From contig JAPPQA010000198.1 of assembly GCA_028817255.1 (NCBI GenBank), forward strand, positions 1-18,427: a stretch of DNA of 18,427 nucleotides, given 5' to 3'. Each line of letters starts with the position of its first letter. The first letter of the stretch is position 1. Position numbers and translations under genes: made by a program. The notes under the pieces are model-generated. The model had not been told where the DNA came from, searched no databases, and saw nothing but the letters and a program-made list of their open reading frames with translations. Positions 1 through 6,355 of the stretch are shown in pieces. Source of the stretch: Gammaproteobacteria bacterium. GTDB taxonomy: Bacteria > Pseudomonadota > Gammaproteobacteria > Porifericomitales > Porifericomitaceae.

Positions 1-103
1 CAAATAGAGCGCGGAACGCGCACATTGCAGAGCCTGACGGCTCGCCCCTTCCTGAATCGGATATTCCTGCAAAGGAGCGCGAAGCGCGCGCTTTCTATGC
101 TGG

Positions 104-123
104 ATTCCTGCCTGCGCAGGAAT
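104..123. repeat. Short palindromic intergenic repeat (8-bp perfect stem)
   Basis: ATTCCTGC at 104-111 and GCAGGAAT at 116-123 form a perfect 8-bp inverted repeat around a 4-base loop. The surrounding context (CTGGATTCCTGC...GCAGGAATAGCAG) resembles the dispersed repeat of the GGATTCCCGC/GCGGGAAT kind found in many proteobacterial genomes. On the minus strand it encodes the peptide IPAQAGIQ, a typical translation of that repeat. It sits inside the DarT-like fragment. Further GC-rich hairpins flank it, for example GCGCG-GAA-CGCGC at 8-20. Confidence 0.6.
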
Positions 124-369
124 AGCAGAATTGTGTGCTGCCGCTTTAATCAGAGTATCCACAATAAGATCTTGTCCCCCTCGGTAAAGCAAGTCTGGAT
201 CGTTTTTTTTGTGAATTACAAAACGCATGACCGGCCGGGGACAAAAGAAAAACGGTACGCAGTCTCCAACATGCATTTCATGATGGCTCGATAAAGGCAA
301 TTCGCGATGCTGAGGGATTGACCGTTCATTTTGTTCGGCATAATGCTTTTCTCCACAAACGAGCAACAT
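124..369 (-). pseudogene. DarT-like (DUF4433) ADP-ribosyltransferase toxin fragment, truncated
   Basis: The minus-strand frame (codon low coordinates 367, 364 ... 157) reads a DarT-type core: HVGDCVPFFFCPRPVM, then FVIHKKNDPDLLYRGGQ, encoded at about 273-174. This matches, from memory of the family, the VGDYVPFYFCPRSVMLY...HPELxYRGGQxPIVHLEADL block of DarT toxins, which ADP-ribosylate thymidine in single-stranded DNA. Only this middle block is recognisable. The N-terminal substrate-binding part is not seen upstream. The C-terminal half, which should carry the catalytic glutamate, is replaced at 104-123 by a palindromic repeat that reads in frame as IPAQAGIQ. The frame has no stop and runs off the left edge, so the reading continues beyond the window. 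An in-frame ATG lies at 369, but nothing shows it is used. The segment is clearly less GC-rich than its neighbours, as expected for acquired DNA. No DarG antitoxin is in the window. I consider it a non-functional remnant; the family assignment is fairly secure, the exact limits are not. Confidence 0.6.
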
Positions 370-460
370 TGCCGCCAATGTGCGCTGCCATAGCAAACGC
401 AGGCTTACATATAGAGCAAAGCCCGCTCCATAGTAAAAACAACCACTGCTATGGCAACTA

Positions 461-760
461 TTACCGCGGCAACGACACGCCGCCGATACCGCCTTGCCTC
501 GGCATCTCCCCCGCCACCAGCGCCGGGTCCAACCGCCTGCCGAGCAAATTCATGCGCCAGTCCAAATGGGCGCCGATGGCGCGGCCAGTGGCGCCGACTT
601 CGGCGATGACTGCGCCTCGTTTCACGCCCTGGCCTTCGGTGACCCGGATGCTTTGCCAGCGGATGAAGGCGGAGGACAGGCCGTGGCCGTCGTGGTCGAG
701 GGTCGGCGTGCCGCCGGAAAAGAATCTGTTCGGGTGCGCCAGCGTCACCACGGTGATATT
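461..760 (-). pseudogene. Degraded M23-family (LytM/lysostaphin-type) metallopeptidase C-terminus
   Basis: The minus-strand frame ending at the TAA at 461-463 encodes a run matching the end of periplasmic M23 peptidases: TVVTLAHPNRFFSGG, then HGLSSAFIRWQSIRV, VKRGAVIAEVGATGRAIG and AHLDWRMNLLGRRLDPAL. Intact members cleave peptidoglycan cross-links and have about 250-300 residues with a signal peptide. Here only the last 90 or so residues are recognisable. The first zinc-binding motif is absent. The normally conserved LHLS-type segment reads IRWQ, losing its histidine, and an extra residue interrupts the preceding DHG(Y/H)GLSS motif. The open frame continues upstream to 1039 but that part shows no family similarity and runs into apaH on the opposite strand. 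I read this as a decayed gene next to another decayed gene, the DarT-like fragment. Confidence 0.65.
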
Positions 761-957
761 GGGGAATATGCCCCCACGAATTCGGGCGGATACGAGACAT
801 CGGCATTCGATTATAGCAAAATGGCCGTACTGACCCGGAGCGCGCCGCGCCAGGGGCTTGGCAAAGGGGCTTGGCAATGGGCGCGCCCGCAAATGAACGT
901 CTGCCGAAACAAGTGCCATATTGCCCGCAACACGGATACAGGGTCTGCCCGCCGTCC

Positions 958-988
958 GCCGCCCGCGTAACTCGGGTACGCGGGCGGC
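958..988. repeat. Strong 12-bp stem hairpin upstream of apaH
   Basis: GCCGCCCGCGTA (958-969) and TACGCGGGCGGC (977-988) are perfect inverted repeats around a 7-base loop. A 12-bp perfect palindrome, CGCGGCGCCGCG, follows at 991-1002. No T-tract follows on either strand, so it is not a classical intrinsic terminator. It lies 43 bases before the apaH start and could shape the apaH leader, but that is inference. Confidence 0.5.
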
Positions 989-1031
989 TACGCGGCGCCG
1001 CGAAGGCGCGTGCCGGCTGCCCCTGAAAACG

Positions 1032-1898
1032 ATGGCCACCTACGCGATCGGCGACGTACAGGGCTGCCACCGGGAGCTGCTCGCGCTGCTGGACCTCGTC
1101 AATTTCGACCCGCGCCGGGACCGGCTCTGGTTCGTAGGCGACCTGGTCAACCGCGGCCCCGATTCCCTGTCCACCTTGCGCTGGGTACGCTCCCTGGGAG
1201 ATGTCGCGACGACGGTGCTGGGCAACCATGACTTGCACCTGCTGGCCTGTGCCGCCGGAGTGCGGCAACCCCGCGCCCCGGCCGACGACACGCTGGCGCC
1301 GGTACTGGCGGCGCCGGACCGTGACCGACTGCTGGATTGGCTGGCGCAACGGCCATTGCTGCACCATGACGCGGAGGCGGGCTACACGCTGCTGCACGCC
1401 GGCCTGCCGCCGCAGTGGGACCTGGACCTCGCCCGCGAATGCGCCGACGAAGCGGAGGGATTGCTGCGCGGCGCGGAACGCGCCTCGCTGCTGCGCCATA
1501 TGCAGGGCGACCGGCCGCGGCGCTGGACGCACCGGCTGGCCGGTTGGGAACGGGCGCGTTTTATCCTCAACTGCTTGACGAGGATGCGCTACTGCGACGC
1601 CGACGGCTGTCTGGCGCTGAACGAGACGGGAACCCCGGGCACCCAGCCGCCGGCTTTGCTGCCCTGGTTCCAGGCGCCGCAACGGCGCAGCCGGGGGCTG
1701 CGAATCGTTTTCGGTCACTGGTCCACTCTGGGCCTGAATGGCCGCGATTACAGGGAGTGGGGCGTCTATCCGCTGGACGACGGCTGCGTCTGGGGCGGCA
1801 GCCTCACGGCCCTGCGCCTGGAGGACCGGCGCCGCTTCCAGGTGCCGTCGCAGACTCGCGCGGCCCTGTCCCCGGGCGGCAGCGTTCCAGCACGATAA
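1032..1898 (+). CDS. apaH: Bis(5'-nucleosyl)-tetraphosphatase, symmetrical (ApaH)
   Basis: ApaH splits diadenosine tetraphosphate (Ap4A) into two ADP in the cytoplasm and also removes Np4 caps from RNA in E. coli. The 288-residue product has the calcineurin-like phosphoesterase signature: GDVQG (residues 7-11), GDLVNRGPDS (36-45) and GNHDLH (64-69), followed by LLHAGLPPQWDL and FGHWSTLGLNG, with the family ending LDDGCVWGGSLTALRLED. The H-to-Q change in the first motif (GDVHG in E. coli) is common in pseudomonad-type ApaH proteins. The ATG at 1032 starts the conserved MATYAIGDVQG; the frame is open upstream to 921, but those residues are not conserved. No good ribosome-binding site is visible. 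Its last 95 bases overlap the 3' end of convergent folA. Unlike E. coli, it is not downstream of rsmA/apaG here. Confidence 0.95.
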   Translation: MATYAIGDVQGCHRELLALLDLVNFDPRRDRLWFVGDLVNRGPDSLSTLRWVRSLGDVATTVLGNHDLHLLACAAGVRQPRAPADDTLAPVLAAPDRDRLLDWLAQRPLLHHDAEAGYTLLHAGLPPQWDLDLARECADEAEGLLRGAERASLLRHMQGDRPRRWTHRLAGWERARFILNCLTRMRYCDADGCLALNETGTPGTQPPALLPWFQAPQRRSRGLRIVFGHWSTLGLNGRDYREWGVYPLDDGCVWGGSLTALRLEDRRRFQVPSQTRAALSPGGSVPAR

Positions 1899-2460
1899 AG
1901 CTGAGGGGGTAGGAGTTGCGCGCATCGGGGGGGCGCTCCCGCCGTTCCACCTCGCGCCACTCCGCTGGCGGCAGGGGCGGAAAACGCAAGCCGCCGCGGC
2001 AATGGGCCTGCACCTGCGTGAGATAGACCCGCCCGGCCAATGGCAGCGCCTGGCGGTACAGTTCGGCGCCGCCGCCGATCATGATTTCCACACCGGCCGC
2101 CGCCGCCCGCTCCAGGGCCTCGTCCAGAGAATGCGCGACCTCGCAACCGGGCGCGCAAAAGCGCGGGTCGCGGCTCAGCACAATGCTGCGCCTGCCGGGC
2201 AGAGGGCGACCGATGGATTCGTAGGTGCGGCGCCCCATCAGCAGGGGTTTGCCCATGGTAAGCGCGCGGAAGCGGCGCAGGTCGGCAGGCAGGTGCCAGG
2301 GCAGGCGCCCGTTTGCGCCGATCACGCCAGCGCGGTCCCGGGCGACGATGAGCGCGACCCGTTCCGCCCGCCGCCGGCCCGGGCGCCCTCCCCGACCGCC
2401 GGCAGGCCCCGTCTCCCCGCCGCCGGCTGGGGCGCCGCCGGCCCCGGAGCGCGCCGCCAC
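1804..2460 (-). CDS. folA: Dihydrofolate reductase (FolA), atypical N-terminus
   Basis: FolA reduces dihydrofolate to tetrahydrofolate with NADPH, recycling the dihydrofolate made by ThyA. Family motifs are clear: ALIVARDRAGVIG, LPWHLPADLRRF with the catalytic Asp (D60 in this numbering), MGRRTYESIGRPLPGR, IMIGGGAELY and the ending YPLSFIVLER. The conserved core begins at the GTC codon 2358-2356, which cannot be a normal start. The only canonical in-frame start after the thyA stop is the GTG at 2460-2458, two bases beyond that stop. It adds 34 Gly/Arg/Ala-rich residues and gives 218 residues, against a usual 160-170. The C-terminus also runs about 25 Gly/Pro-rich residues past the usual end, overlapping apaH by 95 bases. 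The gene is last in the lgt-thyA-folA operon. Function is secure; the start is not. Confidence 0.88.
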   Translation of the reverse strand: MAARSGAGGAPAGGGETGPAGGRGGRPGRRRAERVALIVARDRAGVIGANGRLPWHLPADLRRFRALTMGKPLLMGRRTYESIGRPLPGRRSIVLSRDPRFCAPGCEVAHSLDEALERAAAAGVEIMIGGGAELYRQALPLAGRVYLTQVQAHCRGGLRFPPLPPAEWREVERRERPPDARNSYPLSFIVLERCRPGTGPRESATAPGSGAGPPGAGP

Positions 2461-2462
2461 CT

Positions 2463-3254
2463 TCAGACCGCTACCGGCGCCGGCAGGTGCGGATGCGCCC
2501 GGTAGCCGTGCAACTCGATGTCCTCGTAGCGAAAGGCCAACAGATCGCGCACCTCGGGGTTCAGCCGCAGCCGCGGCAACGGGTAGGGTTTGCGCTGCAG
2601 TTGTTGGTCGGCCTGTTGCAGATGGTTGAGGTAGAGGTGCACGTCTCCCAGGCTGCATACCAGTTCGCCGGGCGCCAGTCCCGTCGCTTGCGCGGTCATG
2701 GCCGTGAGCAGGGCGTAGGAGGCAATGTTGAAAGGCAGCCCCAGAAAGACGTCGGCGCTGCGCTGATACATCTGGCAGGACAGCCGGCCGTCAAGCACGG
2801 CGAACTGGAATAGCAAATGGCACGGCGGCAGGGCCATGGCTTCCAGTTCGCCCACATTCCAGGCGCTGATCAACAGCCGCCGCGAGCTGGGATCGTTGCG
2901 GATGCGCTCTACCGTCTGTGTCAACTGGTCCACGGTGCGGCCGTCGGCGCAACGCCAGGCGCGCCACTGGGCGCCGTAGATCGGCCCGAGCTCGCCTCGC
3001 TCGTCGGCCCATTCGTCCCAGATGCGAACCCCGTTTCGGTGCAGATAATCGGTATTGGTGCCGCCTTGCAGAAACCACAACAATTCATGGGCGATGGAGC
3101 GGAAATGCAGCTTCTTGGTAGTGAGCAGGGGAAAGCCCTCGTTCAGGTCGAAGCGCAGCTGCCAACCGAACAGCCGCAAGGAGCCGGTGCCCGTGCGATC
3201 CGGGCAGCGTACGCCCTGACGCACCCGCCGCAACAGATCCAGGTAGGCGTTCAT
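2463..3254 (-). CDS. thyA: Thymidylate synthase (ThyA)
   Basis: ThyA methylates dUMP to dTMP using methylene-tetrahydrofolate and releases dihydrofolate, the substrate of the neighbouring FolA. The 263-residue length nearly equals E. coli (264). Visible motifs are DRTGTGSLRLFG, FPLLTTKKLHFRSIAHELLW cut across the folate site, GPIYGAQWR, RRLLISAWNVGELEAMALPPCH with the catalytic Cys145, and LSCQMYQRSADVFLGLPFNIASY (dUMP binding), followed by LGDVHLYLNH. The ATG at 3254-3252 overlaps the lgt stop as ATGA, a sign of translational coupling. The stop (2465-2463) lies two bases before the folA GTG. Nothing in the protein looks damaged. Confidence 0.97.
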   Translation of the reverse strand: MNAYLDLLRRVRQGVRCPDRTGTGSLRLFGWQLRFDLNEGFPLLTTKKLHFRSIAHELLWFLQGGTNTDYLHRNGVRIWDEWADERGELGPIYGAQWRAWRCADGRTVDQLTQTVERIRNDPSSRRLLISAWNVGELEAMALPPCHLLFQFAVLDGRLSCQMYQRSADVFLGLPFNIASYALLTAMTAQATGLAPGELVCSLGDVHLYLNHLQQADQQLQRKPYPLPRLRLNPEVRDLLAFRYEDIELHGYRAHPHLPAPVAV

Positions 3255-4063
3255 GCCGCCCCCGCCCCGGAGGGCGCCCGCGGACGATATGCCGCCAGCA
3301 GCAAGGCGGCGCCGGCGACCGCCATCGGCGCGCTCAGCGCCTGCCCCATCGTCAACCAGCCCCAGGCCAGATAGCCGAGGTGCGCATCCGGCGCCCGCGC
3401 GAACTCCACCAGGAAGCGGCAACATCCGTAGCCGAGCAGGAACAGCCCGGAGACTGCCATCGGCGGCCGCGGCCGGCCCGCGTACCGCCATAACAAAACG
3501 AACAACACGAGGCCCTCCAGAACCGCCTCGTAGAGTTGCGACGGGTGACGCGCCACCGCGTCCACGTGCGGAAAGACCATGGCCCAGGGCAGCCCGGACG
3601 GAGTGCCCCACAATTCGCCGTTGGCGAAGTTCGCCAGCCGCCCCAACCCGAGCCCCACGGGCGCCGCCGGCGCCAGCAGGTCGCAGACCGCGAAAAAGCC
3701 CTTCCCGCGGCGGCGGCAAAACCAACCCGCCGCCAGCACCGCGCCCAGCAGTCCCCCGTGAAAGGACATGCCGCCCTCCCAAATGCGCAGGATGGCCAGC
3801 GGATCGTCGAGATAGGCGTCGGGATAATATACAATAGCCGAACCCAGGCGGCCGCCGCACAGGATGCCGATGGGGACATACAGGTACATCAGGTCGGAGA
3901 GTTCCGCCGCGGTCCAGTCGGACTGCAGCGAGAGCCGCCGGGTATGGCGACCGAGCAGCCAGCGGCCGGCCAGAATGCCTGCCAAGTAAGACAGGCCGTA
4001 CCAGCGGACCGCCAATTCCCCCACCTGGAAGGCGACGGGATCGATGTCTGGATATTGCAACAC
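3251..4063 (-). CDS. lgt: Prolipoprotein diacylglyceryl transferase (Lgt)
   Basis: Lgt transfers diacylglycerol from phosphatidylglycerol to the lipobox cysteine of prolipoproteins in the inner membrane, the first step of lipoprotein maturation. The 270-residue product is strongly hydrophobic with several membrane segments. It has the family signatures WYGLSYLAGILAG (21-33), WEGGMSFHGGLLG with His102, GLGRLANFANGELWG with Arg142 and RHPSQLYEAVLEG (172-184), plus the ending FLVEFARAPDAHLG. The start is GTG at 4063, which gives the family-like N-terminus LQYPDIDPVAFQVG; no ATG is nearby and the ribosome-binding site is weak. It is the first gene of an lgt-thyA-folA operon, an arrangement known for lgt-thyA in other gammaproteobacteria, and its stop overlaps the thyA start (ATGA). 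Confidence 0.96.
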   Translation of the reverse strand: MLQYPDIDPVAFQVGELAVRWYGLSYLAGILAGRWLLGRHTRRLSLQSDWTAAELSDLMYLYVPIGILCGGRLGSAIVYYPDAYLDDPLAILRIWEGGMSFHGGLLGAVLAAGWFCRRRGKGFFAVCDLLAPAAPVGLGLGRLANFANGELWGTPSGLPWAMVFPHVDAVARHPSQLYEAVLEGLVLFVLLWRYAGRPRPPMAVSGLFLLGYGCCRFLVEFARAPDAHLGYLAWGWLTMGQALSAPMAVAGAALLLAAYRPRAPSGAGAA

Positions 4064-4135
4064 GCGGCGCTACGCCGGCACGAGACTGCCCCCGCCCGCA
4101 AAGGCATTGCGGGGGGCGTTGGGGGCGTTGCGGCA

Positions 4136-6238
4136 GTGAGCGGCAACCGGCTGGCGCAGGAGATCAGCCTCTACCTGCGCCAACATGCGCGGCAACCGGT
4201 TGCCTGGCAACCCTGGGACGATGCAGCGCTGGAACAGGCGCGCCGCGAAGATCGCCCCATTATTCTCTCGGTCGGCTACTCCGCCTGCCACTGGTGTCAT
4301 GTGATGGCTCACGAGTCCTTCGATGACGAGGAAACGGCCCGGATCATGAATGAGCACTTCGTCAACATCAAGGTGGACCGCGAGGAGCGCCCGGACCTGG
4401 ATCGAATCTACCAGAGCGCCCACCTGCTGCTGACCGGCCGCCCCGGAGGCTGGCCCCTGACCATGTTCCTGCTCCCGCAAGAGCGGCAGGCATTCTTCGG
4501 CGGGACTTATTTCCCGCGGGAACCGGGCATGCACCTGCCAGGGTTCAAGGACGTGCTGCTGCGGGTGCTGCAATGTTACCGCGAGCAACGGCCGCAGGTG
4601 CAGACGCAGGCCCACTCCCTGAATACGCACCTCGGACGTTTTTTCGCCGACGCGCCGCCCGCGGCGCCGGGGCAGCTGGACCCGGCCCCCTTGCGGGCTG
4701 CCGCCGAGGCGCTGGCGGCGGCCAGCGACCCCCGCCACGGCGGTTTCGGAGGCGCGCCCAAGTTCCCGATGCAGCCCCAGCTTGCATTCCTGCTGCACGG
4801 CAGGTGGCTGGCGCCTGCCGGAGAAAACAAAGGGCCGCATGGCTTGGCGCTGGAGGGGGCGCTGCACACGCTGCGGCAGATGGCCCGGGGAGGCATCTAC
4901 GACCACCTGGGGGGCGGCTTCTTCCGCTACGCCGTAGATGCGGCCTGGCAGATCCCGCACTTCGAGAAAATGCTCTACGACAACGCGCAACTGCTGTCCC
5001 TTTACAGCGAGGCATGGGAATGCCGGCGCGAAAACGGTTTCCGGGAAGTCGTCCGGGCCACCGCGGAGTGGCTCATGCGCGACATGCAAGACCCGGCGGG
5101 CGGCTGCTATTCCTCCCTGGACGCGGACGATCCGGAACGGGGCGAGGGCGCCTTCTACCTATGGCGGCGCGAGGAGGCGCAAGGGCTGCTGTCGGCCGCG
5201 GAATACGAACGATTTGCGGCTTGCTACGGCCTGGACCGGCCGCCGAACTTCGAGGGGGCATGGCACCTGTCCGTACACCGGGAACCGCGGGAATTGGCGG
5301 CAGCGGGCCGGGAACCGCCGACGGAGGACAAGATAAAGGCAATCGAGCGCGCGCTCGCGACCTGCCGCGCGAAGCTGTACGCCCACCGTCGCGGGCGTCC
5401 CAGCCATGCCCTGGACCGCAAGGTCCTGACGGCCTGGAACGGCATGGCGATCAAGGGCATGGCAACCAGCGCGCGCATATTCGAACAGCCGCCCTGGCAG
5501 GAGGCGGCAGAGCGCATGTTGCGCTACATTCGGCAGCGCCACTGGCGCGACGGCACGTTGCACCGGGAGTCCGGCGAGGAGGGTCCGGCACGCCTGAACG
5601 GATACCTGGAAGACTACGCGCTGCTTATCGAAGGCATCCTGGCCCTGCTGGAATGCCGCTGGCGCACGGCGACGCTGGAACTGGCGGCGTCCCTGGCCGA
5701 CGCCATGCTGGAGCGATTCGAGGACCGCGAGCGCGGCGGCTTTTTCTTCACCTCCCACGACCACGAACAGCTGGTACAGCGGCCCAAGCCCTACGAGGAC
5801 GAGGCGATACCGGCGGCCAACGGCGTCGCCGCCCGCGTCCTGCTCCGCCTGGGCTCCCTCCTGGGCGAACCGCGTTACCTGCAAGCGGCCGAACGCACCC
5901 TGACCGCTTGCTGGCCGCGGCTACGCGAGGCGCCGCAGGCGTACGGAACCCTGCTGCTGGCGCTGAACGAGCAGCTGCGCCCCGCGCCGCTGACGGTACT
6001 GCGCGGCCCGGAAGAAGAACTGCGCCGCTGGCAACGCGCCTGTCGCGGCCATACCCCGGGGCCGGTGTTTTGCATCCCGCCCGAGGCCGGCCCGCTGCCG
6101 GCGCCCATCGCCGGGAAGGCCGTTCCGGAGAGCGCCGGGGGGGTCGCCGCCTACCTGTGCGTGGGTCCGAGCTGCCGCGCCCCCCTGTTCCGCCTGCCCG
6201 AACTATTGACTGCCTTGGACAAAATCCGCGAAGAATGA
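4136..6238 (+). CDS. Thioredoxin-domain DUF255 protein (YyaL / SPATA20 family)
   Basis: This is a 700-residue member of the YyaL/spermatogenesis-associated protein 20 family. It has an N-terminal thioredoxin-like domain (about residues 1-165) and a C-terminal alpha/alpha-barrel resembling glycoside hydrolases and N-acylglucosamine epimerases. Visible motifs are CHWCHVM (51-57, the CxxC site), DREERPDLDRIYQ (81-93), GGWPLTMFLLP, FFGGTYFP (120-127), GGFGGAPKFP, and GGIYDHLGGGFFRYAVD with HFEKMLYDNAQLL in the barrel. The physiological substrate of the family is not established, so I assign no reaction. The GTG start at 4136 yields the family N-terminus (NRLAQEISLYLRQHARQPV); the frame stays open upstream to 3536 only because it is antisense to lgt. 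It is transcribed divergently from lgt, with 72 bases between. No signal peptide is seen, so it is probably cytoplasmic. Confidence 0.93.
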   Translation: MSGNRLAQEISLYLRQHARQPVAWQPWDDAALEQARREDRPIILSVGYSACHWCHVMAHESFDDEETARIMNEHFVNIKVDREERPDLDRIYQSAHLLLTGRPGGWPLTMFLLPQERQAFFGGTYFPREPGMHLPGFKDVLLRVLQCYREQRPQVQTQAHSLNTHLGRFFADAPPAAPGQLDPAPLRAAAEALAAASDPRHGGFGGAPKFPMQPQLAFLLHGRWLAPAGENKGPHGLALEGALHTLRQMARGGIYDHLGGGFFRYAVDAAWQIPHFEKMLYDNAQLLSLYSEAWECRRENGFREVVRATAEWLMRDMQDPAGGCYSSLDADDPERGEGAFYLWRREEAQGLLSAAEYERFAACYGLDRPPNFEGAWHLSVHREPRELAAAGREPPTEDKIKAIERALATCRAKLYAHRRGRPSHALDRKVLTAWNGMAIKGMATSARIFEQPPWQEAAERMLRYIRQRHWRDGTLHRESGEEGPARLNGYLEDYALLIEGILALLECRWRTATLELAASLADAMLERFEDRERGGFFFTSHDHEQLVQRPKPYEDEAIPAANGVAARVLLRLGSLLGEPRYLQAAERTLTACWPRLREAPQAYGTLLLALNEQLRPAPLTVLRGPEEELRRWQRACRGHTPGPVFCIPPEAGPLPAPIAGKAVPESAGGVAAYLCVGPSCRAPLFRLPELLTALDKIREE

Positions 6239-6355
6239 GATAATCTTGAGGCTACGGGCACCGTCGCGTTTCATGGCCGGACTTACGGACATTGCGTAGG
6301 CTGGCGGGCGGGCCCGGGACACCGATCCGAAATACAACGCGAGGATAATACGGTT

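Noticed and set aside
25..294. 89-residue plus-strand open frame at the left edge
   Set aside because: It runs through palindromic repeats and opposite the better supported DarT-like reading, with no recognisable domain.
405..1925. 506-residue minus-strand open frame antisense to apaH
   Set aside because: It mirrors apaH in a GC-rich sequence and shows no family motifs. Its hydrophobic end near 410-470 is chance composition.
3536..4135. 200-residue upstream extension of the DUF255 protein
   Set aside because: The extension is antisense to lgt, and the family N-terminus starts at the GTG at 4136.
4573..6243. 556-residue plus-strand open frame overlapping the DUF255 gene
   Set aside because: It is a shifted frame of the DUF255 coding sequence with Ala/Gly/Arg-rich content and no motifs.
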